DNA from: Myxococcales bacterium
GTDB taxonomy: Bacteria; Myxococcota_A; Polyangia; Polyangiales; JAFGIB01
Assembly (NCBI GenBank): GCA_029880325.1
Contig: JAOUOP010000035.1
Coordinates: forward strand, 1 to 64,000
DNA: 64,000 bases
Direction: 5' to 3'
The notes below the pieces were generated by a model that worked only from the letters and a program-made list of their open reading frames with translations, had not been told where the DNA came from and searched no databases. Made by a program: the position numbers and the translations under genes. Below, piece by piece: positions 40,286-50,124 of this stretch (its first letter is position 1; every line of letters begins with the position of its first letter).

Positions 40286-41095
40286 TCAGGACCGCAGCAC
40301 GACCGCCAGCGCCCCCCGCCCCCCGTGGCGCCCATGGGCGCTGGCGACGGCGAGCACGAGCGGCGCCGCGCCCCCGCGCGTCAAGGCTTCTACCGCCGCA
40401 TCGGCCAGCACGCCGATGCCGCCCTCCGAGTGCAGGCCCTTGCCGACGACGACCAGCAGCGCGCGCAGCCCGGCCCGGTGGCGCTCGCGCACAAAGGCGG
40501 TGACGCGCGCGCCCGCCTCAGCGCGCAACAGACCGTGCAGATCGATGCGGGCCTCGGGCTCGAAGCCACTGCCTTGCAGGCGGTCGAGGAGGGCGGGTTT
40601 CTGGCCCTCGCGCAGGGCGCGCACTTCGCCTTCGTCCCACACTACCGAAAAGCGCTGGGCCTCGCCCACCAGGGCCGCCAGCCGTGCCCGCGCGGCGGCC
40701 TCGGCTCCCGGATCGAGCGCCGGCGCATCCCTCGGGGCGCGCGCCGCCGGACGTCGCCCCTTTTCGCCCGCAAGCGGTCGCACCCCGGCGTAGGCCTGGT
40801 TCCAGGCGGCCAGGTCGGCGGTCGAGCGGGGCTGCCAACCGCTCGGTGCCGGACCGGGCGGCACCGACCCGGCGGCCGGTGGCACGCGGCTGGGGGGCGC
40901 CGGCTCGGGCGGAGGCAGGGTCCTCGGCGGTCGCGGTGGCTCCATGCTGGCGAGCCCGGCCTGCTCGAGCAGCGAACTCAGGCCCGTGCCCACGGGCTTG
41001 CTCACCAGGCTGCGCGGCGCCTCGGCCTCGGGGCCCGCGTCACCGCCAGCACCCGGGTCGACGCGCCCGGACCGTTTCTTTCGCTTTCTCGACAC
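40286..41095 (-). CDS. Smr-domain protein
   Basis: 269 residues. Basic start (SRKRKKRSG), a long Pro/Ala-rich linker, then the Smr nuclease-like domain with RIDLHGLLRAEAGARV, LLVVVGKGLHSEGGIGVL and HGRHGGRGALAVVL. The DLHG and GKG motifs are intact. Smr domains cut or bind nucleic acid, and some act on stalled ribosomes. Confidence 0.87.
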   Translation of the reverse strand: MSRKRKKRSGRVDPGAGGDAGPEAEAPRSLVSKPVGTGLSSLLEQAGLASMEPPRPPRTLPPPEPAPPSRVPPAAGSVPPGPAPSGWQPRSTADLAAWNQAYAGVRPLAGEKGRRPAARAPRDAPALDPGAEAAARARLAALVGEAQRFSVVWDEGEVRALREGQKPALLDRLQGSGFEPEARIDLHGLLRAEAGARVTAFVRERHRAGLRALLVVVGKGLHSEGGIGVLADAAVEALTRGGAAPLVLAVASAHGRHGGRGALAVVLRS

Positions 41096-41177
41096 GGCAT
41101 CGGAGCAGGGCCTGACGCCGCTGCTGCCGTGATCCTAGCTCGAATCGGACTCAGATCACGCCGTACTGGCAGCCACC

Positions 41178-42365
41178 TCACTCGGGCGCGAACACCCCGC
41201 AAGGGAAGTCTGCGTAGAGCATGGCGTCGACGTTGGCCTGGAAGTCCTGGCAGGCGCTGCCGACCAGCTCGATGGTGCGCTCGTTCTTGAGCTGCCAACC
41301 GTTGGGATCGTTACAGCCCAGCGGCACGCCGTTGACCTCCACGAAGCCCGAGCACTCCTGGCCGGCCTGGATCTCGCCGTTGAGCGCCACGTCGCAGCCG
41401 ACGGCGCCGCCCACGATCTCGGTGAGCACGTTGACCAGGTCGTCCTTGGAGCTGGGCGTAAAGGGCGGCTGGCCGGTGTTGCCGATCTGGGCGACCTGAT
41501 CGAGATGGGCCTGCAGGCTGGCATCGCTGGCCAGGCTGATGACGAACATCTTCACGCCCTTGGCCGCCCCCACGTTGGCCGCTTCGATGACCTGCGGCGA
41601 GGCGTCGCCGCCGGCCCCTCCGTCGCAGAAGTCGTTGGGCGCCCCGTCGGTGGCCAGGATAACGTATTGGGGCCCGAGCTCGGTGTCGAGTTGCACCGCC
41701 ATCTCGTCGGCCAGGTTGTCGTTGGCCCACTGCAACGCCTTGTGCGTCGGCGTCGAACCGCCCAAGGGCATCTGCGGGTAGAGGCTATCGATGGTGGCGA
41801 AGTTGTTCAGCGCCGCGTCGGCGGTGACCAGCCGCGGGCACTCCATGGCGCCGGCCGTCGGGATCACCGCGCCCAGCCCCGGAATGATGGCGTCGAGCCC
41901 AGCGCCGACGGCCGCGAGCGGATCGAGGGGGCCATCGTAGATCACCATGCCGAACTCCACCACGCCCTCCAGCGTCGGAATCAGGCCGTCGGGATCCATC
42001 AGCGCACTGCGCAGGGCCTCCCAACGCGAGGGGCCGCCGAAGTTCTCACTCATGCTGCCCGAGCCGTCGACCACGAAGTAGACGGTGGGCTTGACGCGCG
42101 AGGCGCGCACGTTGGCGCTGGCGCAGCCAACGCCACTGCGATCGACCGTCGAGGCAGCCCCGGTCGAGCCGGCGGCACCCGTGTTGTCGAAACCCGAGGC
42201 GGTGTCCGAAGAGGTGTTGCCAAAGGGGTCGTTCGGGTCGCTGGCGGCGCCTCCGCGACTGCCGCCGCGCGACGAGCCTCCGGACGCATCCGCCCCGCAG
42301 CCACAGAGCCCACCCGACAGCGCGATGGCCAAGCCCAAGCTGCCGATCAGTCTAAGTACACCCAT
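41178..42365 (-). CDS. VWA-domain lipoprotein
   Basis: 395 residues from ATG 42365. Lipobox GLCGC. The VWA domain has the metal-site motif VVDGSGSMSENFGG, GGSTPTHKAL and LATDGAPNDF. A similar protein is encoded at 50,125. Upstream, TGCGCACTGCGA occurs twice about 21 bases apart (42,535-42,570) and could be a control site. Confidence 0.85.
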   Translation of the reverse strand: MGVLRLIGSLGLAIALSGGLCGCGADASGGSSRGGSRGGAASDPNDPFGNTSSDTASGFDNTGAAGSTGAASTVDRSGVGCASANVRASRVKPTVYFVVDGSGSMSENFGGPSRWEALRSALMDPDGLIPTLEGVVEFGMVIYDGPLDPLAAVGAGLDAIIPGLGAVIPTAGAMECPRLVTADAALNNFATIDSLYPQMPLGGSTPTHKALQWANDNLADEMAVQLDTELGPQYVILATDGAPNDFCDGGAGGDASPQVIEAANVGAAKGVKMFVISLASDASLQAHLDQVAQIGNTGQPPFTPSSKDDLVNVLTEIVGGAVGCDVALNGEIQAGQECSGFVEVNGVPLGCNDPNGWQLKNERTIELVGSACQDFQANVDAMLYADFPCGVFAPE

Positions 42366-42673
42366 GCTAACACCTCCGCGAAATGTCCAGACTGCGTACC
42401 CACCGCATTCCAAGAACGGGGTCTATCAAAAGCCGGCTTCTACCACGAGTTCCCGGCTGGGCATCACGCCGGAAACATCGGATAACAACATCGCGCCAAT
42501 AAAAATCCTGCAAACTCCTAGGTAACTCTCTGCGCACTGCGAGCAGGATCTTGCGCACTGCGACAGAGGCTGCGCAGTACGGTGGCGCACATTCAGGCCC
42601 GGGTGCGGGCTCTCGCCGCGCAGCCGCTCGCCCGGATGATTCATCGATGGGCGACTGCGGGAGCGGCGCTAGT

Positions 42674-42756
42674 CTAGTCACCTGTGTCGGTAGTTCTGGG
42701 CAAAACTCGGCGAGGGCCGGCGAGTTTTGCCCAGAACTACCGACACAGGTGACTAG
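42674..42756. terminator. Perfect 36-bp hairpin at the end of the LDLa gene
   Basis: 42,674-42,709 and 42,721-42,756 are exact inverted repeats with an 11-base loop, starting and ending in CTAG. The TAG stop of the LDLa lipoprotein gene lies inside the stem. There is no T-tract. It may be a terminator or a short palindromic mobile element. Confidence 0.6.
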
Positions 42757-43442
42757 AAGCCGCTGCTAAAGCCGAGGGACTCCCCCCTGCAGAGGAACTC
42801 GGCACGCTCGGGACAGCCGCGCTCGTCGCTGCCATCCTCGCAATCCGTCTCGCCATCACACTCCCAAGCGACCGGCAACGTTTCGCCGTCGTCGCATCGG
42901 AAGCTCGGACAACCGACCTCATCGCTGCCATCGTCGCAATCGGGCTCGCCATCGCACTGCCAGGAATCCGGCACCCGCTCGCCATCGTCGCACAGGAAGC
43001 TCACGGCCCGGAGGTCAGCCTCACTGCAGCTGGACTCGTCTTCGCCATCGGAGCAGTCGTGCTCGCCGTCGCAGACCCAATCGGGAGGGAGCACCTCCCC
43101 GTCGCCGCACCTGAAGCTGAATTGGTCAACGCAAGCATTGATGCAGGCCGCGCCAGAGTCGGATAGGAGCGGGTGGCCACCGCTGCAAACGGCGACCTCC
43201 AGCTGCTCGCAGCTACTATCGGTGATGCACCTGGAGATGCAGTCGTTGATGGCTCGGTCGCCTTCGGACTCCACCTCACACTGGTCGGCCACACCGTCGG
43301 AGAACACCTCACAGGAGCGCAGCTTGGCCACCGCCCGCCGGCAGTCGGCGGAGGCCGCGGCGCCATCTCCAGCGTCGCCCCCCAGGCAGGCGCTGAACCA
43401 TAGGACCAGCGAGGTGCACGCAATGCTTCGTAACTTCGCCAT
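42753..43442 (-). CDS. Lipoprotein with three LDL-receptor class A repeats
   Basis: 229 residues. Signal peptide with SACLG lipobox-like end. Three LDLa repeats in the second half, each with the calcium-binding pattern such as WVCDGEHDCSDGEDESSC, WQCDGEPDCDDGSDEVGC and WECDGETDCEDGSDERGC. These are common in animals and sporadic in Myxococcota. Probably calcium-stabilised surface protein of unknown partner. Confidence 0.88.
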   Translation of the reverse strand: MAKLRSIACTSLVLWFSACLGGDAGDGAAASADCRRAVAKLRSCEVFSDGVADQCEVESEGDRAINDCISRCITDSSCEQLEVAVCSGGHPLLSDSGAACINACVDQFSFRCGDGEVLPPDWVCDGEHDCSDGEDESSCSEADLRAVSFLCDDGERVPDSWQCDGEPDCDDGSDEVGCPSFRCDDGETLPVAWECDGETDCEDGSDERGCPERAEFLCRGESLGFSSGF

Positions 43443-43631
43443 GAACCCTCCCATGCGGTGGCGCGCACCGTAACCCCAGCCGCGCCGGCCGCGCAACTCG
43501 CCTGCGGTGCGCAAGCGCAGCCAAAAAGCCGGATCAGAAGCGCCCATGACCGCGAAATTGCAGGCGACGCCGGGCCCGATGGGCCACGACGGACTTGACG
43601 TCCCGACCCCAGCGGCGGCTCAATTGCTTTC

Positions 43632-45443
43632 GTGTTCTCGTTGGTCGTCACGGAGCGGGGCGGAGCGCAGCGGCGGCTGAGCTTCAATGGCTCCGAGGTC
43701 AGCGTCGGGCGCCTCGACGACAACGACGTGGTGCTGCCGAAAAACAACGTCTCCAAGCACCACGCGCGGCTGGTGCTCAAGGACGAGCGCTTCCTCCTCG
43801 AGGACATGGGCAGCACCAACGGCACCTATGTCAATGGACGTAAGATCGCTTCACCCATCGTGGTTGCCGGTGGGGACAAGATCTACATCGGCGACTTCAT
43901 CCTCGCCATCGCGCCGGCGACGGGCGCGGCTTCGTCGGCGCCGTCGCGCCCGGCCACCGAGCCAGCACCGCCACACGGAAGCGACCCCGGGCTCGGCGCT
44001 CCCGGCGGGGTCGATCCCCTGGAGCGCGAGCCAAGGGCCGCTGCACGCGCAGCAGTTGGCGTGCAAGGTCGGGGCGTCGCGCCGCCAGCGCCCGCCGGAG
44101 CCGCTTCGCGGGGCGGCCCCACGGTGCCCTTGCCACCGCCCGCCAGCAGCCTGCCGGGTCCGGGACGCCAGGCGCGCGGCGACGAACAAACCGGCGAGCG
44201 CCCCAAGCGCCCCAGCATGCCGCCGCGCGTGGAGGATCCGGACTCGGGCAGCGGCCCGGCCACCTCACCAGCGGTGCTGGCCCCCTCGGTGCGCTTGCAG
44301 GGTGCGCTCAACACGCTGATGGAGCGTCTCGAGGCCGAGTTCGACATCCACCAGCCCCATGAGAGCGCCTTTCCGTCCAAGCACCAGGCGACACTACAGC
44401 AGCTGCTCAAGGGGCTGGCCCGCGAGGGCGTGATCGGCCCCGATCTCGATCATCGTTTCCTCGGCGAGGCCGCCGTCAGCGAGGCTGTAGGCCTGGGCCC
44501 GCTCGATCGCCTGCTCAACAATCGCGCCGTGCGCGAGGTGGTGGTCGATGGGCCCGCCCGCATCCTGGCCGATCTGGGCGGCGGCCTGTCGCCGGTGTCG
44601 AGCTTCTTTTCGTCGAGTGACGCCGTGCGTGCGGTGGCCGCGCGCCTTTTGGCCCGCGCCGAGCAGCCGCTCGAGGCGCTGCCGGTGCAAACGGCCCAGC
44701 TCCTCGACGGCAGCCAGGTGCAGATTCTGAGCCCTCCGCTGACAGCCGGCGAACTGCTGATCAGCGTGCGGGTACCGCCGCGCACCACGACCTCACCCGA
44801 AGCGCTGGTCACCGAGGGCGCGCTGTCGAGCGAGATGCTCTCCACCCTGCGGGCGGCCATTCAACGCCGAGTCAACATGCTCATCGTCGGAGGCGGCGGC
44901 AGCGGCCTGAGCACGACGGTCTCGGCGCTGTGCTCGATGTGCCAGGATCACGAGCGCATCATCGCCATCCAGCAGAGCCCCTCGCTGTCGATTCAGCACC
45001 CCTACGTGCTACCCCTCTACCGCGGCGGGGCCGCCGAGCTCGATCTCTCGACGCTGCTTTCGCACGCTTCGCGGCTGCGTGGCGACCGCCTGGTGATGGA
45101 CGACCTGGAACCCGAAGACGCGTTGTCAGCGCTGCTTTCGGCCAGCGCCAGCCGCGGCGTGATCAGTTCCATGCACGCCTCGTCGATCAAGGCCGCGCTG
45201 CAGCGGCTGCAGGTCTTCGCGCGCCGCTCCCTGGGCGGCGGTGGCGCCGAGACCGCGGCGCTGATGGTCGAAGCCTTCGAGCTGGTGATCCTGCTCGAAA
45301 TGGACGCCCAGGGCGTGCGCCGCATGAAGGAGATCAGCGAGCTGTCGCTGGACGGCGAAGGACACATCGCCCAGCGCGCGCTCTTCAGCTTCGACGGCAG
45401 CTTCCGCAAGAGCAAACACGGCCCGTCTTTTCTGGCCGGTTGA
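43632..45443 (+). CDS. FHA domain fused to a degenerate CpaF/TadA-like ATPase domain
   Basis: 603 residues. FHA domain at residues 1-95 (VSVGRLDDNDVVLPKNNVSK, EDMGSTNGTYVNG) for phosphothreonine binding; Pro/Ala linker to about 210; then a CpaF-like secretion ATPase fold (LLNNRAVREVVVDGP, LTAGELLISVRVPP, SMHASS). The P-loop reads GGGGSGLSTT, so the essential lysine is leucine, and the Walker B region lacks the usual E. It probably binds partners rather than hydrolysing ATP, perhaps regulating a Tad pilus or secretion system not encoded here. ATG 43632 is preceded by an upstream-free gap of 190 bases. Confidence 0.82.
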   Translation: MFSLVVTERGGAQRRLSFNGSEVSVGRLDDNDVVLPKNNVSKHHARLVLKDERFLLEDMGSTNGTYVNGRKIASPIVVAGGDKIYIGDFILAIAPATGAASSAPSRPATEPAPPHGSDPGLGAPGGVDPLEREPRAAARAAVGVQGRGVAPPAPAGAASRGGPTVPLPPPASSLPGPGRQARGDEQTGERPKRPSMPPRVEDPDSGSGPATSPAVLAPSVRLQGALNTLMERLEAEFDIHQPHESAFPSKHQATLQQLLKGLAREGVIGPDLDHRFLGEAAVSEAVGLGPLDRLLNNRAVREVVVDGPARILADLGGGLSPVSSFFSSSDAVRAVAARLLARAEQPLEALPVQTAQLLDGSQVQILSPPLTAGELLISVRVPPRTTTSPEALVTEGALSSEMLSTLRAAIQRRVNMLIVGGGGSGLSTTVSALCSMCQDHERIIAIQQSPSLSIQHPYVLPLYRGGAAELDLSTLLSHASRLRGDRLVMDDLEPEDALSALLSASASRGVISSMHASSIKAALQRLQVFARRSLGGGGAETAALMVEAFELVILLEMDAQGVRRMKEISELSLDGEGHIAQRALFSFDGSFRKSKHGPSFLAG

Positions 45444-45490
45444 AGTTTGCTACATGGGGCCGCGCCTGCAGTGGGCAGGGAGGCGGCACC

Positions 45491-46507
45491 TTGAGCGATT
45501 CCACGGTACCCGAGATCTACGGCTGGACCCTCGAGCGGCACATCCTCGAGCAGCAGCGCCACGTCGCCGGCGCCAGCGGCGAGTTCACCAAGCTCTTCCA
45601 GCAGCTGGCCCTGGCCGGCAAGATCATCGGCAGCCGCGTCAATCAGGCGGGCCTGGCCGACGTGCTCGGAGTCACCGGCGACGTCAACGTCCAGGGCGAA
45701 GAGGTGCAAAAGCTCGACGTCTTCGCCAACCACGCCCTGATCCGCTGCCTGGAAGCCGGCGGTCAGGTGTGCCTGCTGGCCAGCGAAGAGGTCGACGACC
45801 CGATCCCGATCCCCACGCGCTTTCCGCTGGGCAAGTACGTACTGATGTTCGACCCGCTGGACGGCTCGAGCAACATCGACGTCAACATCTCCATCGGCAC
45901 CATCTTCAGCGTGCACGAGCGGCTGAGCGGCGCGACGGAAAAGCCGGGCTTGCGCGACTGCCTGCAGCCCGGCCACAAGCAAGTCGCCGCCGGTTACATC
46001 ATCTACGGCTCGTCCACCATGTTCGTCTACACCACCGGCAAGGCGGTGCACGGCTTCACCCTCGACCCCACGGTCGGCGAGTTCTTCCTCTCCCACCCCA
46101 ACATCCGACTGCCCGAGCGCGGCAAGATCTACTCGGTCAACGAGGGCAATAGCGCCAAGTGGGACGACAGGGTGCGCAGCTGGGTGGACGCGATGAAGCA
46201 GGAGGGCAGCGGCCCCGGCCGGCCCTATTCGAGCCGCTACATCGGCACGCTGGTGGCCGACTTCCACCGCACACTGCTCAAGGGCGGCATCTTCGCCTAC
46301 CCCGCCGACAACAGGAACCCCGAGGGCAAGCTGCGGCTGCTCTACGAGGCCTCGCCCATGGCCATGATCGCCGAGGCGGCCGGCGGCGCCGCCACCACCG
46401 GCCACGAGCGCATCCTGGACCTGCAGCCGCGGGAGCTGCACCAGCGGGTGCCGCTGTACATCGGTAGCAAGCTCGACGTCGAGGACCTCGAGCGCGCCCT
46501 GGGTTGA
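45491..46507 (+). CDS. fbp: Class I fructose-1,6-bisphosphatase
   Basis: 338 residues from TTG 45491. LLASEEVDDPI, YVLMFDPLDGSSNIDVN (metal site), YIIYGSSTMFVYT, SRYIGTLVADFHRTLLKGGIFAYPAD and KLRLLYEASPMAMIAEAAGG are the class I hallmarks. Gluconeogenesis and carbon recycling. The start is a rare TTG; no upstream in-frame ATG gives the right N-terminus. Confidence 0.94.
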   Translation: MSDSTVPEIYGWTLERHILEQQRHVAGASGEFTKLFQQLALAGKIIGSRVNQAGLADVLGVTGDVNVQGEEVQKLDVFANHALIRCLEAGGQVCLLASEEVDDPIPIPTRFPLGKYVLMFDPLDGSSNIDVNISIGTIFSVHERLSGATEKPGLRDCLQPGHKQVAAGYIIYGSSTMFVYTTGKAVHGFTLDPTVGEFFLSHPNIRLPERGKIYSVNEGNSAKWDDRVRSWVDAMKQEGSGPGRPYSSRYIGTLVADFHRTLLKGGIFAYPADNRNPEGKLRLLYEASPMAMIAEAAGGAATTGHERILDLQPRELHQRVPLYIGSKLDVEDLERALG

Positions 46508-46615
46508 AGTGCTCCGGGCGTGAGCGCCCCGAGCAGAACGCGCCCGCCGGGAAATTGGCTGGTCGGCCGTGCAGTGCTATGCCCGTGACGGAGCCGGCGG
46601 CGGCCGCAACGACCC

Positions 46616-49588
46616 ATGACCCAAAAACGCCTGATTTTCCTCCTCAAACTGGCCGTCTCGGTCGGCATCATCACGATCGTCTACGGCAAGGTGATGACCC
46701 GCGACGGAGCCGCCGGACTGGGCGCGCGGCTGAGCCAGATGTCCTGGGGCTGGATCGCAGCCTCGGCGGCGATGCAGCTGTGCGCAATCGCCGCCGCCGT
46801 GACGCGCTGGAATGTGCTGCTGCGGGGCCAGGGCGTGCGCGCGCCGCTGCGGCACCTGGTGGGCTCCTTCATGATCGGCCGCTTTTTCGGGGCCTTCACC
46901 CCCGGCGGGCTCGGGCTGCAGGGCTACAAGCTCTACGACATCGCGACCCAAACCGGAAAGACCGCGCGGGCGACCGCCACCGTCGGCATCGAGATGGTGC
47001 TGGGTCAACTCTCGCTTTCAGCCGTGTTGATCGCCGGCTCGGTCTTCGGCGTGCGCTTTTTGGGCATCAGCGGCGTGCTGATCGTCAACGCCTTCTTCCT
47101 CGGCCTGATCGCCGTGGCCGTGACGCTGCTGGCTCGCCCGGCCCTGTTCAGGCTGGTCGCAGATCGGCTGCCGCCAGCGATTCGCACGCGCCTGCAGACC
47201 ACCATCGACGCGGTCTGCGCCTACGAGGGGCGCAGCGCCCTGGTGATCGCCTCGGCCCTGCTGGGCATGGCCGTACACGCCTTCAACAACCTGATCTACG
47301 TGTGCGCGGCGCGTGCGCTAGGGGCCGAGCTGGGCTTGGGCGAAGTCTTCTTCGCCTCGGGACTGCAGATCTTCGCGACGCTGCTGCCCCTGTCGATCAA
47401 CGGCATCGGCCTGCGCGAGGTCACCGCCAAGGCGCTTTACACCACCGTCGGCGTAGCCGAGAGCGTGGCGCTGCTGATTCCCACCGTGGGTTTCATCGTC
47501 GAGATGGCGATTTCCTCCATCGGTGGACTGGTCTTCCTGGCCCGCCGCGTGGGCTACCGGGTCGAGATCGCGATCGATGATCCGGAGCGCGAGGACGCGG
47601 CCAACGCCCACATCGAGCGCGTGGCGCGCGAGGACCAGCCGACCGTCGGCGCTGGCCTGCGCGTGGGGCTGTGCGCAGGCATGATCGGCGGCGCCCTGGT
47701 GGGCCTGGGCGAGGCCGCGGTGATCCTGGCGTCGGCCTCGGGCGGCGCCGACTACTCGGTGCTGGCCTACGGCGCGGCGGCCTACGCGGCCATCTGCATG
47801 CCGGCCGCTGGCGGCTTCGGCCTGGCCCTGGCCCTGAGCGGGCAGCTGATGGCGCGCCGCGCCGTGCCCGAAGCCAGGGCCAGCGCACGCATCGCGGCCC
47901 TGGTCGTGGCCAGCTTCGGCCTGGTGCTGGGCGCCTTCCGCGTGCGCCGCGATGTCTTCCACGAGATGCTGAAGTGGAAGAGCGGCCAGGGGCTTTTGGT
48001 GCTGCTCGAATGCCTGCTCGCCGCCGGCGTCACCTACCTTTTGCTTTCGCTGCTTTTGCGTCTGCTGCTCGAGCGGCGACCGGCGGCACTCCTGTTGCGC
48101 CCGGCCGGTCTGCTGGCGCTCGCCGTTTCACTCGTGGTTGCCGGCTTCAGCGGCGCCGATCGCGCGGCTGCGCCGTCGGCCGACGCGACGGCGAACAATC
48201 CAGCTGCGACTCCGCCGCCGGCCAGCGCCTCCGACGTGCTCTTCATCGTCGTCGACACCCTGCGCGCCGACCACCTGCCCCTCTACGGCTACGACGCGAT
48301 CAAAACCCCGGCCCTCGAAGCCTTCGCGCGCGACGCCATGGTCTTCGAGCAGGCCTTTTCCAACGCCAGCTGGACGCGGCCGAGCTTCGCTTCCCTGATG
48401 ACCGGGCGTTATCCCTCGAGCCACCAGACCACGCGCAAGAGCAGCTCGCTGCCCGCCGAGATCGTCACGCTGGCCGAGGCCATGCAGGCGGCCGGCTACC
48501 GCACCGACGGCATCGTCACCAACTACAACCTGGCGCCCTTCTTCAACTTCCAGCAGGGCTTCGACCGCTACCACTACCTGGAGCCCGAGTTCGTGCTCGG
48601 CGCTGGCGACACCGCCGCCAAGCTCCTGCTCGTGCAGCTGTCGCGCCAGTTCATCGAGCGCCGCCGTGCCAAAAACGGACAAGTCGCCCGCGGCAGCGCC
48701 TACCGCGACGCCGAGGAGGTCAACCGCGAGATCCTGGCGGCCTTCGACCGCCGCAAGGGCGGTCCCGGTGGCGGCGAACCGGCCTACGTCTTCGCCGGCT
48801 ACATGGATCCGCACGATCCCTACTACCCCCATCCCTACGACGGCACTGGCTACTCGCGGGCGGCCAACCAAAAGCCCGATCCCAAAGAAGCCCCGACCCT
48901 GCGCGCCCTCTACGACGGCGAGATCGTCTTCTGGGACGAACACTTCGGCAAGCTGCTGGCCGAGCTCAAAGAACGCGGCCTCTACGACGCCATGACCATT
49001 GTGATCACCTCCGACCACGGCGAGGAATTCATGGACCACGGCGGCTTCTGGCACGGCACCACGCTCTACGACGAGCAGGTGCACGTTCCACTGCTGGTCA
49101 AGCTCCCGAACAACCGCCGCGCCGGCCAGCGTGTCGACCACTGGGTCGAGGGCGTCGACATCATGCCCTCCATCCTGCGCCAAAACGGCCTTCAGGTTCC
49201 CGAGGGCGTGCAGGGCAAGGGCCTGATGCAGGGCTCGGAGCAGGTCTTCGCCGAAGAGGACCACGAGGGCAACGTGCTCAAGGCCCTGCGCATCCGCCGC
49301 GGCGGCGCCGAAATCAAAATCATCGAAGCCAACGCCGGAAACCCGCGCGGCCTCGAACCCTACGAACTCTACCGCCTGGACCAGGACCCCGGCGAGCAGG
49401 TCAACCTGGCCCACGACCGCGGCGCCGTGCTGCAGGTCGCCGCCACGCGCCTGGAAGAGCACGGGCAGATCGCCCAGGTGGGCCGCGTCGAAAAGAGCGA
49501 AGTGGAGCTGAAGGCCAACGCCGCAGCCCTGCAGAAGCTGCGCGCCCTGGGCTACGCTGGCGGCGAAGACGCGCCGAAGAAGAACTGA
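46616..49588 (+). CDS. Fusion: LPLAT/UPF0104-type membrane flippase region and sulfatase-like domain
   Basis: 990 residues. Residues 1-320 are the lysylphosphatidylglycerol-synthetase-like transmembrane domain (GSFMIGRFFGAFTPGGLGLQGYKLYD, LPLSINGIGLREVTAKALY). Residues 340-515 add more helices. From about 530 the C-terminal domain is an alkaline-phosphatase-superfamily sulfatase: DVLFIVVDTLRADHLPLYGY, ASWTRPSFASLMTGRYPSSH, ITSDHGEEFMDHGGFWHG. The active-site residue would be Thr or Ser rather than a formylglycine Cys. It may transfer or hydrolyse a phospho- or sulfo-group on an envelope lipid or glycan moved by the same protein. Confidence 0.85.
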   Translation: MTQKRLIFLLKLAVSVGIITIVYGKVMTRDGAAGLGARLSQMSWGWIAASAAMQLCAIAAAVTRWNVLLRGQGVRAPLRHLVGSFMIGRFFGAFTPGGLGLQGYKLYDIATQTGKTARATATVGIEMVLGQLSLSAVLIAGSVFGVRFLGISGVLIVNAFFLGLIAVAVTLLARPALFRLVADRLPPAIRTRLQTTIDAVCAYEGRSALVIASALLGMAVHAFNNLIYVCAARALGAELGLGEVFFASGLQIFATLLPLSINGIGLREVTAKALYTTVGVAESVALLIPTVGFIVEMAISSIGGLVFLARRVGYRVEIAIDDPEREDAANAHIERVAREDQPTVGAGLRVGLCAGMIGGALVGLGEAAVILASASGGADYSVLAYGAAAYAAICMPAAGGFGLALALSGQLMARRAVPEARASARIAALVVASFGLVLGAFRVRRDVFHEMLKWKSGQGLLVLLECLLAAGVTYLLLSLLLRLLLERRPAALLLRPAGLLALAVSLVVAGFSGADRAAAPSADATANNPAATPPPASASDVLFIVVDTLRADHLPLYGYDAIKTPALEAFARDAMVFEQAFSNASWTRPSFASLMTGRYPSSHQTTRKSSSLPAEIVTLAEAMQAAGYRTDGIVTNYNLAPFFNFQQGFDRYHYLEPEFVLGAGDTAAKLLLVQLSRQFIERRRAKNGQVARGSAYRDAEEVNREILAAFDRRKGGPGGGEPAYVFAGYMDPHDPYYPHPYDGTGYSRAANQKPDPKEAPTLRALYDGEIVFWDEHFGKLLAELKERGLYDAMTIVITSDHGEEFMDHGGFWHGTTLYDEQVHVPLLVKLPNNRRAGQRVDHWVEGVDIMPSILRQNGLQVPEGVQGKGLMQGSEQVFAEEDHEGNVLKALRIRRGGAEIKIIEANAGNPRGLEPYELYRLDQDPGEQVNLAHDRGAVLQVAATRLEEHGQIAQVGRVEKSEVELKANAAALQKLRALGYAGGEDAPKKN

Positions 49589-50124
49589 GGCCTCGGCATC
49601 AGCCCCCAAAATCGACGCCGGCGGGCCGGTCGCAATCAGACCGGCGGTGGCGGGGATCGCATCGCCGGGCTGCGCCGCCGGGGCACGCCTTCGGCGGTAC
49701 TGGCGCAGGGCAGCATCGCAGCCATCGGTCATCGCAGAATGTGGGTATCGAGCTTCATCAGCCCACCATGCTGCGACCCTGGGCCGGGACGCGACACTGC
49801 CATCTGAGGGCTCGGCGGGAGTGCTGAGCCGATGATCGGGGTCGATACGATGCCAGATGCAAGGACGGCCGCCGCCGGAATACTCCGTGTATTTCAAGGG
49901 GACCGGACCCCGCAGCTGGCGCCGTAGCGGTCCCGAGAGCGGGTCATGACTCCCGCCGAGCACATCTAGAGCGGCGATCTGGAGACCTTCGGGCCTCGAA
50001 ACAGGCCCAAATCGGCCACCAAAACACGAGCAATTACTTCTATTTGTAAAAAAGTCCTGCGCTGGCGCAATTTTCGTCACGCCAGTCCCTGGTGCGCAAT
50101 GTGCGGACATCCTAGAGTTGAGAT
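49589..50124. other. Gene-free stretch containing MITE copy 2
   Basis: 536 bases between two plus-strand genes. About 160 of them are the MITE-like repeat; the rest shows no convincing ORF. AT-richer sequence at 50,030-50,110 probably holds the promoter of the VWA lipoprotein gene. Confidence 0.5.
49810..49969. mobile_element. MITE-like repeat, copy 2
   Basis: Nearly identical to 20,531-20,698. The right inverted repeat is complete (ACTCCCGCCGAGCACATCTAG minus its last base), but the left one is degenerate beyond GCTCGGCGGGAGT. The terminal CCCGGC/GCCGGG pair of copy 1 reads CTCGGC/GCCGAG here, a compensatory change. Confidence 0.8.
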
